This document shows positions 1-7,588 of a stretch of DNA of 64,000 nt, piece after piece (the first letter of the stretch is position 1; each line of letters starts with the position of its first letter). Origin of the DNA: Brevibacillus porteri (GTDB lineage: Bacteria > Bacillota > Bacilli > Brevibacillales > Brevibacillaceae). The translations under genes were made by a program, and so were the position numbers. Under the pieces are notes generated by a model. The model was not told where the DNA came from. It searched no databases and saw only the letters and a list, made by a program, of their open reading frames with translations. The stretch lies in assembly GCF_003013475.1 (NCBI RefSeq), contig NZ_PXZO01000018.1, positions 1-64,000 on the forward strand, given 5' to 3'.

Positions 1-63
1 AGTCGGTAGAGCGTTTCCATGGTAAGGAAGAGGTCGCAGGTTCGATTCCTGTCGGGAGCACCA
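1..63 (+). tRNA. tRNA-Thr (GGT), 5' end cut by window edge
   Basis: The visible part starts in the D arm and runs through a GGT anticodon loop (ATGGTAA), a normal TTCGA T loop and an acceptor strand CGGGAGC followed by A and an encoded CCA. About 13 bases of the 5' end lie outside the window. First member of a nine-gene tRNA array. Confidence 0.93.
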
Positions 64-82
64 GAAGTAATCTTATGAAAAT

Positions 83-156
83 GGCCCGTTGGTGAAGCGG
101 TTTAACACAGCAGCCTTTCACGCTGTCATACAGGGGTTCGAATCCCCTACGGGTCA
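83..156 (+). tRNA. tRNA-Glu (TTC)
   Basis: Acceptor GGCCCGT pairs with ACGGGTC with one G-T pair. The anticodon loop is CTTTCAC. The 3' CCA is not encoded (CCT follows the discriminator A), unlike most others in the array. Confidence 0.95.
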
Positions 157-242
157 CCTAAAAACGCCTTAACAATGGTTAAGGTACCTGCAAAGTTCTC
201 AGAGTATGCTAAGCAGCATACTCGTCACTTTGTCAGGGATTT

Positions 243-318
243 GGAGGCTTAGCTCAGCTGGGAGAGCATCTGCCTTACAAGCAGAGGGTCGGCGGTTCGA
301 TCCCGTCAGCCTCCACCA
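243..318 (+). tRNA. tRNA-Val (TAC)
   Basis: Acceptor GGAGGCT/AGCCTCC, anticodon loop CTTACAA, T loop TTCGATC, encoded CCA. About 86 bases separate it from tRNA-Glu, the largest gap in the array. A processed or cotranscribed array is likely. Confidence 0.96.
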
Positions 319-326
319 TAAAAAAT

Positions 327-411
327 GGGGAGATAGTGAAGTGGCTAAACACGGCAGACTGTAAATCTGCTCCCTCCGGGTTCGGCGGTTCGAATCCGTC
401 TCTCCCCACCA
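327..411 (+). tRNA. tRNA-Tyr (GTA)
   Basis: Acceptor GGGGAGA/TCTCCCC, anticodon loop CTGTAAA, and the long variable arm expected of bacterial tRNA-Tyr (TCCCTCCGGGTTCGG region). CCA is encoded. Confidence 0.96.
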
Positions 412-432
412 TTTTTTTATTTTGCGGGTTGT

Positions 433-507
433 TGGGGTATAGCCAAGCGGTAAGGCAACGGACTTTGACTCCGTCATTCCTAGGTTCAAATCCTAGTACC
501 CCAGCCA
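433..507 (+). tRNA. tRNA-Gln (TTG)
   Basis: Acceptor TGGGGTA/TACCCCA (the weak first pair T-A is typical of tRNA-Gln), anticodon loop CTTTGAC, discriminator G, encoded CCA. Confidence 0.96.
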
Positions 508-513
508 TTTTGC

Positions 514-589
514 GAGCCATTAGCTCAGTTGGTAGAGCATCTGACTTTTAATCAGAGGGTCGAAGGTTCGAGTCCTTCATGGCTCACCA
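514..589 (+). tRNA. tRNA-Lys (TTT)
   Basis: Acceptor GAGCCAT/ATGGCTC, anticodon loop CTTTTAA, encoded CCA. Only six bases separate it from tRNA-Gln. Confidence 0.96.
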
Positions 590-609
590 GTTTTTTAAAA
601 TCATAATAG

Positions 610-686
610 GTGCCCTTAGCTCAGCTGGATAGAGCGTTTGACTACGAATCAAAAGGTCGGGAGTTCGAATCTCTCAGGGCACGCCA
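610..686 (+). tRNA. tRNA-Arg (ACG)
   Basis: Acceptor GTGCCCT/AGGGCAC, anticodon loop CTACGAA (A34 is expected to be edited to inosine), discriminator G, encoded CCA. Confidence 0.96.
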
Positions 687-691
687 CTTAT

Positions 692-768
692 CGGGAAGTA
701 GCTCAGCTTGGTAGAGTACTTGGCTTGGGACCAAGGGGTCGCAGGTTCGAATCCTGTCTTCCCGACCA
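692..768 (+). tRNA. tRNA-Pro (TGG)
   Basis: Acceptor CGGGAAG/CTTCCCG, anticodon loop CTTGGGA, encoded CCA. The C1-G72 first pair is characteristic of bacterial tRNA-Pro. Confidence 0.96.
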
Positions 769-777
769 TTTTTATAT

Positions 778-851
778 GCGGGTGTAGTTCAATGGTAGAA
801 CTCCAGCCTTCCAAGCTGGTCGCGTGGGTTCGATTCCCATCACCCGCTCCA
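778..851 (+). tRNA. tRNA-Gly (TCC)
   Basis: Acceptor GCGGGTG/CACCCGC, anticodon loop CTTCCAA, discriminator T, encoded CCA. Last tRNA of the array, followed by a strong terminator. Confidence 0.96.
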
Positions 852-865
852 TATGCTTACTAGAA

Positions 866-897
866 ACGAGAAACCGAAATGGTTGCTCGTTTTTTTG
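866..897 (+). terminator. Rho-independent terminator of the tRNA array
   Basis: Stem ACGAG with inner AACC pairs with GGTT and CTCGT around a GAAAT loop, followed immediately by a run of seven T. Confidence 0.9.
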
Positions 898-948
898 TGT
901 TTTTGACAAAGCTTGTCCGACAGGTTATTTATGCAAAATCATGTCGAG

Positions 949-978
949 TTGAGTCATTTTGCTTTCCGGGGCTACAAT
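949..978 (+). promoter_or_regulatory. Candidate SigA-type promoter of rocF
   Basis: TTGAGT, 18 bases, TACAAT, ending about 45 bases upstream of the chosen rocF start. A second TTGACA lies at 903-908 but has a poor -10. Arginase genes in Bacillus are often SigL/RocR dependent, and no clear -24/-12 element was found here. Confidence 0.4.
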
Positions 979-1022
979 ATAGGGGTAGAGAATGAATGAA
1001 CGAAGGAAAGGGTGGCACTTCT

Positions 1023-1919
1023 ATGAACAAAAACATGAGCATTGTTGGTGTACCGATGGATCTAGGTGCAGACCGCCGCGGAGTTGATATGGGACCTAGC
1101 GCTATCCGTTATGCAGGTGTGGTAGCACGCCTTGAAAAGATGGGTTTCAATATTGAAGACCGAGGAGATATTTTTGTAACGCGCCCTCATCACTTCACCG
1201 AGACGGAAAACCATAAATACCTGGATGAAGTCGTGGAAGCCAATGAAAAGCTTGCCAATGTTGTAAGCGATATCATGACTGCTGGTCGATTCCCACTCGT
1301 ATTGGGGGGCGATCACAGCATTGCCCTTGGAACCATTGCAGGTGTGGCTAAGCACGTAAAAAACCTGGGCGTGATTTGGTTTGATGCTCATGGTGATCTG
1401 AATACGGGTGCCACTTCTCCATCGGGAAATATTCATGGTATGCCTTTGGCAGCGAGCTTGGGTTATGGGCATGAGCGTCTGACGAGCATTGGGGGATATA
1501 CACCAAAGGTACAAGCAGAAAACGTGGTCATCATCGGTGCGCGTGATCTGGATCAAGGTGAGCGTGAATTGATCAAGCGTATTGGAATGAAGGTTTTCAC
1601 CATGCATGAAATTGATAAATTGGGTATGGCTCGAGTCATGGATGAAGCAATCGCGCATGTGTCCAAAAACACAGATGGCGTGCATTTGAGTCTCGATTTG
1701 GATGGACTTGATCCACACGATGCTCCGGGAGTAGGGACGCCAGTAATAGGTGGTATCTCCTATCGTGAAGGGCATGTCTCATTGGAAATGCTGGCAGATG
1801 CAGATATTCTTTGTTCGGCAGAATTCGTAGAGGTCAACCCGATTCTTGACCGAGAAAACATGACAGCTCGCGTTGCAGTCGCTTTAATGAGTTCCGTTTT
1901 TGGCGATAAATTACTGTAA
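1023..1919 (+). CDS. rocF: Arginase
   Basis: Hydrolyses L-arginine to ornithine and urea, the first step of cytosolic arginine catabolism. The 298-residue product has the usual length of Bacillus arginase and shows the binuclear manganese ligand motifs of the ureohydrolase family in order: GGDHS, DAHGD and SLDLDGLDP. The start at 1023 is chosen because GGAAAGGGTGG lies 8 bases upstream; an in-frame ATG at 996 would add nine residues (MNEGKGGTS) with no better site. It stands alone between the tRNA array and a terminator, with no rocDE next to it. Family assignment is firm; distinction from agmatinase rests on overall similarity to RocF. Confidence 0.95.
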   Translation: MNKNMSIVGVPMDLGADRRGVDMGPSAIRYAGVVARLEKMGFNIEDRGDIFVTRPHHFTETENHKYLDEVVEANEKLANVVSDIMTAGRFPLVLGGDHSIALGTIAGVAKHVKNLGVIWFDAHGDLNTGATSPSGNIHGMPLAASLGYGHERLTSIGGYTPKVQAENVVIIGARDLDQGERELIKRIGMKVFTMHEIDKLGMARVMDEAIAHVSKNTDGVHLSLDLDGLDPHDAPGVGTPVIGGISYREGHVSLEMLADADILCSAEFVEVNPILDRENMTARVAVALMSSVFGDKLL

Positions 1920-1941
1920 AATAAATGAAGATCATCATGAA

Positions 1942-1970
1942 AAAAGAGAGGCTTTTGGCCCTCTTTTTTT
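1942..1970 (+). terminator. Terminator after rocF
   Basis: AAAGAG, bulged A, GGC pairs with GCC, CTCTTT and is followed by a T run. Because the next gene is on the other strand, it may also stop transcription arriving from 2013. Confidence 0.85.
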
Positions 1971-2012
1971 GTTTTTCCGCATCTTTACATTGATAGGGGA
2001 AAGCGGTACATT

Positions 2013-2162
2013 CTAAGGATGGAGACGAAGTTTATTTAATAGCTGGTCCAGTTGTACACTTAGCGTAACTAATTCTGGAGTAATGCAGGCTTGTTTTTTG
2101 TACTGTTCGTTGAGTTCTTTTCGCAGCATCTCAATCTCGAGGAGAACGTCTTTTTTTGACAA
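2013..2162 (-). CDS. Small Spo0E-family aspartyl-phosphate phosphatase
   Basis: A 49-residue protein that starts at TTG (2162) with GGAAAGGAG ten bases upstream. It has the pattern of the Spo0E family: an amphipathic helix with EIEMLRKEL, then a second helix LVTLSVQLDQLLNKLR in which the S-Q/V-x-L-D signature appears. Spo0E-family proteins dephosphorylate Spo0A~P (some members act on other response regulators) and so delay sporulation. It lies convergent to rocF and divergent from sigW. It is too short for standard gene-length cut-offs. Family membership is inferred from the motif; the target is unknown. Confidence 0.75.
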   Translation of the reverse strand: MSKKDVLLEIEMLRKELNEQYKKQACITPELVTLSVQLDQLLNKLRLHP

Positions 2163-2284
2163 TCGTTGCACTCTCCTTTCCACCCGTGAGATAAATGAGC
2201 TATCATTACTTATATATAGAGGAAAGCAAAACGCTTATTCCTCTATTTCCCAACAAATTATCCGCACAAACACAAGATAAAAAA

Positions 2285-2310
2285 TGAAACCATATGCAGT
2301 ATCATCCGTA
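2285..2310 (+). promoter_or_regulatory. SigW-dependent autoregulatory promoter
   Basis: TGAAAC, 16 bases, CGTA matches the known ECF SigW promoter consensus of Bacillus exactly, 32 bases upstream of the sigW start. It implies positive autoregulation of sigW-rsiW. Confidence 0.88.
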
Positions 2311-2341
2311 TATAGGATTACGGTATTGTGGGGAGGATCGC

Positions 2342-2905
2342 ATGGATTTTGTAGAGAAACGGTTGACTCAGCGGGCAAAACGCGGAGACCGTGAAGCTTT
2401 TGCGGAGTTAATCGAGATTTATAAAGACAAGATATTTCAGCTCGCATATCGTATGGTGGGAAACCGTCAGGATGCAGAGGACATCGCGCAAGAAACATTT
2501 TTGCGTGTCTATGCCAATTTGCATTCATACGATGACAGCTATAAGTTCTCCACGTGGATCTACAGGATCGCGACCAATCTATGTATCGACCGTGGCCGGA
2601 AAAAACGACCTGACTTTTCATTGGATGAAGAAACCGAACCAGGGCAAGGCCTGGACTGGTATTCACGCCTGTCTTCTAACGAGCGAACACCGGAAGACAA
2701 AGTCGTAACGCAGGAGCTGCAGGAGACGGTGCAAGATGCTTTGTCTCATTTACAGCCCAAATATCGCTCGATTATGATCTTGCGTTATATTGAGGATTTG
2801 TCGTTGCAGGAGATCAGCGATATCGTAAAGCTTCCCATAACGACAATCAAGACGCGTATTCACCGAGGAAGGGAAGCATTACGCAGCAAGTTGCGATTGA
2901 TGTGA
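2342..2905 (+). CDS. sigW: ECF RNA polymerase sigma factor SigW
   Basis: Extracytoplasmic-function sigma factor that directs RNA polymerase to envelope-stress and antibiotic-resistance genes. The 187-residue length equals B. subtilis SigW. Region 2 contains the typical AEDIAQETFLRVY segment (around residues 45-58) and FSTWIYRIATNLCIDRGRKK; region 4 has LSLQEISDIVKLPITTIKTR as a helix-turn-helix. The start at 2342 has GGGGAGG close upstream; longer in-frame starts would begin inside the promoter. It is translationally linked to the anti-sigma gene that follows, and the promoter at 2285 points to autoregulation. Confidence 0.96.
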   Translation: MDFVEKRLTQRAKRGDREAFAELIEIYKDKIFQLAYRMVGNRQDAEDIAQETFLRVYANLHSYDDSYKFSTWIYRIATNLCIDRGRKKRPDFSLDEETEPGQGLDWYSRLSSNERTPEDKVVTQELQETVQDALSHLQPKYRSIMILRYIEDLSLQEISDIVKLPITTIKTRIHRGREALRSKLRLM

Positions 2906-2922
2906 GAAAGGAGAAAATCACG

Positions 2923-3546
2923 ATGGAATGCCGGGATATGATTTGCCTCATCCACGAATATTTAGATGGGGACACTGATGAATTAGCCAATCTGCAATTG
3001 CAAACACACATACAGTCTTGTGTGAATTGTCGCCAGCATATGCATGAGTTGCAGAGAGCCATCGCGTTTGTTCAAAGCGCTTCACATATTCATGTCTCTT
3101 CTGATTTTACAGCTCGTGTACTTGCGCAATTGCCTGCGCCGACAAAAGCGAATCTGTTATCAGGATGGCTTCGAAATCATCCGTTTTTGACAGCTGCAGC
3201 GGTATTTCTCTTTTTGATGACCGGCAGCGTATTCAACAGTTGGTTTGACCGGGATGACACTTTACAGGTATCCTCTGCTAATTTGGATAAATTAAAAATA
3301 GATCGTGAACGCAATGTCGTAGTTGTACCAGCAGGAACCAATATTAATGGAGACTTGGTTGTCCGCAACGGAAACGTAGATGTTCAAGGCCATGTAACAG
3401 GAAATGTTGTGGCTATTGAAGGAAAAGTGTTCGTGGCATCGACCGCCCAAGTCGTGGGAAATACCGAATCAATCGAAGCAATCGTAGATTGGATTTGGTA
3501 TGAGGTGAAAAATATTGGAAATGACTTGCTTCCGATCTTGCCATAA
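2923..3546 (+). CDS. rsiW: Anti-sigma-W factor RsiW
   Basis: Membrane-anchored inhibitor that holds SigW inactive until regulated intramembrane proteolysis releases it. The 207-residue protein has an N-terminal zinc anti-sigma motif H29-x3-C33-x2-C36, one transmembrane segment at roughly residues 88-105 (FLTAAAVFLFLMTG), and an extracytoplasmic C-terminal part with a bactofilin-like repeat (GDLVVRNGNVDVQG). The start at 2923 has AAAGGAG ten bases upstream; a GTG at 2902 overlaps the sigW stop but lacks a site. The same operon as sigW, ending at a strong terminator. Confidence 0.94.
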   Translation: MECRDMICLIHEYLDGDTDELANLQLQTHIQSCVNCRQHMHELQRAIAFVQSASHIHVSSDFTARVLAQLPAPTKANLLSGWLRNHPFLTAAAVFLFLMTGSVFNSWFDRDDTLQVSSANLDKLKIDRERNVVVVPAGTNINGDLVVRNGNVDVQGHVTGNVVAIEGKVFVASTAQVVGNTESIEAIVDWIWYEVKNIGNDLLPILP

Positions 3547-3572
3547 GAGAAAATAGAGAGTACAGCTATCAG

Positions 3573-3598
3573 AGCACGGCAGTGGAGCCGTGCTTTTT
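3573..3598 (+). terminator. Terminator of sigW-rsiW
   Basis: AGCACGGC and GCCGTGCT form a perfect 8-bp stem with a six-base loop followed by five T. Some read-through into cdaA is possible because no strong promoter is obvious between. Confidence 0.9.
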
Positions 3599-3651
3599 CC
3601 GCAGGAGATAGACTGACTTCATTAGATGGAGCGAGATATGGGGGCTTCGTT

Positions 3652-4476
3652 ATGATATCGATATCCATGGAATATGGGGATTTGCTACGGTATGCAACGG
3701 ATATTTTACTCGTTACATACGTGTTCTATAAAATCATTATGCTTATTCGCGGGACGCGCGCTGTACAATTGCTGAAGGGGATTATGGTCATCGTCATCAC
3801 ATGGTTCCTTAGCAAATATTTTCAGCTGACGGCACTGCACGCGCTGATGAATCAAGCTTTTACATTCGGGGTTTTGGCAGTCGTCATCATCTTCCAACCG
3901 GAGTTGCGTCGAGCACTGGAGCAGCTTGGTCGAGGCAAGCTTTTTTCCCGTTCAAGCAGTACGCAGGATGACGAGGCTGTTAGCCGCTTGGTTCAAGAGG
4001 TGGGCAAATCAGTTACGTACATGGCCAAGCGTCGTATTGGTGCATTGATCGTCATTGAGAGAGAGACGGGTCTAAATGACTACGTGGAAACGGGTATTGG
4101 CATTAACGGGCGAGTCAGCTCAGAGCTGTTGATTAATATTTTCATCCCGAATACACCGTTGCATGATGGTGCAGTCATTATGCGAAAAGACATGATTATG
4201 GCTGCTGCCTGTTATCTTCCACTGTCTGAAAACAATTCCATCTCCAAGGAGTTGGGGACGCGCCATCGTGCGGCAATAGGGTTAAGTGAGGTTTCCGATG
4301 GCATTGCGATCATCGTATCCGAAGAGACTGGTCAGGTGTCCTTTGCCGCGCATGGAGCAATGAATCGCAATCTGACGGAGGCGCAACTGGCAGAGATGCT
4401 GACAGAACAGCTTCAGCCTCTGTCCAAAGGCAAATCCATGGGAAGTCGTTGGCAATGGAGGCGAAAACATGGATAA
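3652..4476 (+). CDS. cdaA: Diadenylate cyclase CdaA
   Basis: Makes the second messenger c-di-AMP from two ATP at the membrane; c-di-AMP controls potassium and osmolyte uptake and cell-wall homeostasis. The 274-residue product has three N-terminal transmembrane helices, a coiled linker (FQPELRRALEQLGRGK) and a DAC domain with the two catalytic motifs DGA (LHDGAVI) and RHR (GTRHRAA). The start at 3652 has only a weak G-rich site; an internal ATG at 3667 is an alternative. It overlaps cdaR by 8 bases and heads the conserved cdaA-cdaR-glmM operon. Confidence 0.95.
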   Translation: MISISMEYGDLLRYATDILLVTYVFYKIIMLIRGTRAVQLLKGIMVIVITWFLSKYFQLTALHALMNQAFTFGVLAVVIIFQPELRRALEQLGRGKLFSRSSSTQDDEAVSRLVQEVGKSVTYMAKRRIGALIVIERETGLNDYVETGIGINGRVSSELLINIFIPNTPLHDGAVIMRKDMIMAAACYLPLSENNSISKELGTRHRAAIGLSEVSDGIAIIVSEETGQVSFAAHGAMNRNLTEAQLAEMLTEQLQPLSKGKSMGSRWQWRRKHG

Positions 4477-5716
4477 ATGGTTAAACAGTCACTGGTTTGC
4501 ACGTGCTGTTGCGTTGCTTTTGGCTATCATGACATGGATGATTGTCAATCTGGAAGCAGAACAAACGACGACTCCTGAGGCAAGTCAGCCAACTTTTATT
4601 GATAGTGTCAATTTGCATGTGAGATACGATACCGATCGTTATCAGGTGGTCAAGCAGCAACGAACGGTAAAGGTCGCCTTGGAAAGCAATAATCCTTTTT
4701 ATCGACACAATTTCTTCCCAGAGGAATCGTGGGAAGTGTATGTCGATGCGACAAGCCTGGGAAAAGGAACACATCGTGTACCTGTCCAGTACAAAGGATT
4801 CCCGGATGAAGTCAAGGTAGGGATCATCCCGAATATCGTGGAAATTACATTGGAAGAGAAAAAGACCGTTGAGCGTGAAGTTTCCGTGGAGAAATTGGGA
4901 CAGGTCGCCCCTGGTTACACGGCTGGAGAGCCTATTGTGAAGCCGTTTAGGGCGCTTGTAAGGGTACCTGAAAGCCAAGTGAATAAGGTAGCAGCAGTTA
5001 AGGCTTCGGTTGACTTGGAAGGGGCTACTTCGGCAATCAAGACAACGGTTCCGCTCAAAGTCGTGGACAAGTCTGGTAACGTGATTCAAGGGGCGGATGT
5101 GGTGCCACTTACGGTAGAAGTGAACATCCCCGTAACGAGTCCGTTTGCCAAAGTGCCAATCAAATTAAACTTGACGAATGAATTACCAAATGGCTATAGT
5201 TTGGCTAGTATGGGTATGAATGTGGAAGAGGTCACGGTCTATGGACCGAAGGAAGTCATTGATGGCATCAAATCCAACACATACCCAGGCCCGGAAATCG
5301 ATCTCGGCAACATTACATCAGATCGCGACATAGAGTTAAAGATACCGTTAATGGATAATATTGTGAAGGTCGAGCCGGAGTATGTGACCGTATCGCTGAA
5401 AGTCGTTCCATCAACGACCAAGCGTTTGGATAAAATTCCGATTCGCATTAGCGGGCTATCAGAAAGCATGGAAGCAAAGGTACTATCCACCGATGGCCAG
5501 GAGATGTCTACAATCGACTTCGACGTGATCGGCGCACCAGACGTGCTGAATCAGTTGAGGCATGAAGACTTGCAGGTCGTAGCAGATGTCAGCAATATGC
5601 CGGCGGGTGTATACGAAGTACCATTGAATTACATCTTCAATCAGTCGGAGTATATCAAGACTTCTGCGGGCGCACCTAGAAAGGTCACAATTCAAATCAC
5701 GAACAAGCAAAGGTAG
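4469..5716 (+). CDS. cdaR: CdaA regulatory protein (YbbR repeats)
   Basis: Membrane-tethered extracytoplasmic protein that modulates CdaA activity. The 415-residue product has an N-terminal membrane helix (ARAVALLLAIMTWMIV) followed by four YbbR-type repeats of about 80 residues, each ending in a V-x-V-x-L/I strand. The gene starts inside the end of cdaA, indicating translational coupling, and is followed by glmM after 43 bases. B. subtilis CdaR (YbbR) is somewhat longer but has the same architecture. Confidence 0.93.
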   Translation: MDKWLNSHWFARAVALLLAIMTWMIVNLEAEQTTTPEASQPTFIDSVNLHVRYDTDRYQVVKQQRTVKVALESNNPFYRHNFFPEESWEVYVDATSLGKGTHRVPVQYKGFPDEVKVGIIPNIVEITLEEKKTVEREVSVEKLGQVAPGYTAGEPIVKPFRALVRVPESQVNKVAAVKASVDLEGATSAIKTTVPLKVVDKSGNVIQGADVVPLTVEVNIPVTSPFAKVPIKLNLTNELPNGYSLASMGMNVEEVTVYGPKEVIDGIKSNTYPGPEIDLGNITSDRDIELKIPLMDNIVKVEPEYVTVSLKVVPSTTKRLDKIPIRISGLSESMEAKVLSTDGQEMSTIDFDVIGAPDVLNQLRHEDLQVVADVSNMPAGVYEVPLNYIFNQSEYIKTSAGAPRKVTIQITNKQR

Positions 5717-5759
5717 ACATAAGCTGTTGTGTGCACAAGGAAGGAAATGAGGGACAATC

Positions 5760-7106
5760 ATGGGGAAGTATTTCGGAACAGACGGTGTACGCGGTGTAGC
5801 AAATACACAACTGACACCCGAACTGGCATTTAAAATCGGACGCGTTGGCGGTTACGTTCTCACCAGACACAAGCAGGAAGGGAAACCAAAAGTGGTGATT
5901 GGGCGCGATACGCGCATTTCCGGACAAATGCTGGAAAACGCACTTTTGGCTGGACTGTTATCGGTTGGAGCAGAAGTGGTCAGATTGGGTGTTATCTCTA
6001 CCTCGGGGGTAGCGTATCTCACACGTGCACTTGGTGCAGATGCGGGTGTTATGATCTCCGCCTCTCACAATCCGTTTCCGGATAACGGAATCAAGTTCTT
6101 CGGCAGCAACGGTTTTAAACTGTCCGACGAAGTGGAAGCTGAAGTAGAACAGTATTTGGACGCGGCAGAGGACACTTTGCCTCGACCAACAGGCGAACAA
6201 ATCGGGACGGTTCTGGAATTCCTTGAGGGTGGACAAAAGTACCTCTCTCACTTGAAGAGTACCGTATCTGAGCGATTTGACGGTCTGAAAGTAGTCCTGG
6301 ACTGTGCAAATGGTGCTGTCTCATCATTGGCAGCTCGTCTGTTTGCGGATGTGGACGCTGAAGTGATCACGATTGGTGCGAATCCGAATGGAATCAACAT
6401 CAATGACCAGTGCGGGTCAACGCATCCTGAACGTCTAGTAGAAGAAGTATTGAAGCATAAAGCTGACCTGGGTCTTTCCTTTGATGGGGATGCGGATCGC
6501 TGCATTGCAGTAGATAATACTGGTGAAATCATCGACGGCGACTATATTATGGCGGTCTGTGCACGAGCACTCAAGGCAAAAGGAAAGCTCAACAACAATA
6601 CAGTTGTCACGACAGTAATGGCCAACATGGGCTTCTTTAAAGGGATGGAAGAGTGCTCCATCAATACGACGAAGACTGCTGTAGGGGATCGCTATGTAGT
6701 TGAAGAGATGCTGCGCGGCGGCTATAATCTCGGTGGCGAACAATCCGGTCATATCGTCTTCCTGGACTACAATACGACAGGAGACGGTCTGTTAACTGGT
6801 TTGCAGCTCTTGAACATCATCAAGGAGTCTGGCAAGCCGTTGTCCGAGCTCAAACAGGTGATGGTCAAGTATCCGCAGCTTCTGATCAATGTCCGTGTAG
6901 AGGACAAGTCAAAGCTGAATGGCAATGAAGCGATTGCGCAGGCGATTCGTGAAGTGGAAGAAGATTTGGCTGGCAATGGTCGCGTTCTGGTTCGTCCGTC
7001 CGGAACAGAGCCAATCGTACGTGTCATGGCAGAAGGTCCAGATGCGGCTCAGTTGGAAGGGCTCGTGAATCGGATTGTTGACGTGGTTAAACAAGAACTG
7101 GTGTAA
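5760..7106 (+). CDS. glmM: Phosphoglucosamine mutase
   Basis: Interconverts glucosamine-6-phosphate and glucosamine-1-phosphate for UDP-GlcNAc and peptidoglycan synthesis. The 448-residue protein is full length. It shows the phosphoserine loop ISASHNP (catalytic Ser about residue 102), the magnesium loop DGDADRC, the sugar-binding GEQSGH segment and the C-terminal phosphate-binding RPSGTEP. GlmM is known to interact with CdaA in related bacteria, which fits the operon. The site AAGGAAATGAGG lies just upstream of the ATG. Confidence 0.97.
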   Translation: MGKYFGTDGVRGVANTQLTPELAFKIGRVGGYVLTRHKQEGKPKVVIGRDTRISGQMLENALLAGLLSVGAEVVRLGVISTSGVAYLTRALGADAGVMISASHNPFPDNGIKFFGSNGFKLSDEVEAEVEQYLDAAEDTLPRPTGEQIGTVLEFLEGGQKYLSHLKSTVSERFDGLKVVLDCANGAVSSLAARLFADVDAEVITIGANPNGININDQCGSTHPERLVEEVLKHKADLGLSFDGDADRCIAVDNTGEIIDGDYIMAVCARALKAKGKLNNNTVVTTVMANMGFFKGMEECSINTTKTAVGDRYVVEEMLRGGYNLGGEQSGHIVFLDYNTTGDGLLTGLQLLNIIKESGKPLSELKQVMVKYPQLLINVRVEDKSKLNGNEAIAQAIREVEEDLAGNGRVLVRPSGTEPIVRVMAEGPDAAQLEGLVNRIVDVVKQELV

Positions 7107-7126
7107 AATTAGTGTAAAAAGTAGCA

Positions 7127-7154
7127 GGGAGCGGTTTCGATGCCGCTCCCTTTT
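7127..7154 (+). terminator. Terminator of cdaA-cdaR-glmM
   Basis: GGGAGCGG and CCGCTCCC form a perfect 8-bp stem with an 8-base loop followed by TTTT. It separates glmM from the glmS ribozyme leader. Confidence 0.9.
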
Positions 7155-7289
7155 GCATACAACTAAAATACGACGACGAGATATTGTCGCTCTCCACAAT
7201 CTGTGGTACAGTGTTTATGTGCGCTAGCACCAAGAAAGAAAAAATTGGGAGGGATTGTGCAAAAAAGAACAAGCATCGTAAATCAAATG

Positions 7290-7455
7290 CATACCATTGA
7301 AAAGCGCCAGCACTGAGGCTGCCCGACATGGAGCCCAGTGGACGAGGTGGAGGTTTATCGAAGCATTCGGCGGATACCTCCCGGCAGCAGTATCACTGCC
7401 GCAGAGCGCAGGGACAAAACATCAGGGTGATCTGATGGACAAAACCTTGCGTGTG
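7290..7455 (+). ncRNA. glmS ribozyme (GlcN6P-activated self-cleaving riboswitch)
   Basis: The leader matches the known glmS catalytic RNA. The cleavage site lies between A7303 and G7304 (AAAGCGCCAG). The highly conserved core GGAGGTTTATCGAA and TTCGGCGGATACCTCC lies at 7350-7381. The 3' domain closes with CGCAGGG...CCTTGCG around two GACAAAAC segments (7407-7452). Glucosamine-6-phosphate triggers cleavage and lowers glmS expression. The functional unit ends about 135 bases before the glmS start. Confidence 0.95.
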
Positions 7456-7514
7456 ATATGTTTTTTGCCATTGCCGAAATAGATGAAACAGAATGATCAT
7501 ATAAAAAACATGGA

Positions 7515-7542
7515 ATGGCGGGGGACTCACCCCCGTACCATT
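7515..7542 (+). repeat. Strong inverted repeat between ribozyme and glmS
   Basis: AATGG-CGGGGG, loop ACTCA, CCCCCG-TA-CCATT forms a G/C-rich hairpin with no T run after it, so it is not an ordinary terminator. It lies 47 bases before the glmS start and would remain on the downstream cleavage product. Confidence 0.6.
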
Positions 7543-7588
7543 GTTCGGGTCGAAGTCCCTCGCCAAATTGGAAGGGGACCATACACTT

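Noticed and set aside
199..551. Open frames of 70-96 residues on both strands across the tRNA array
   Set aside because: They run through tRNA-Val, -Tyr, -Gln and -Lys genes, which explain the sequence fully.
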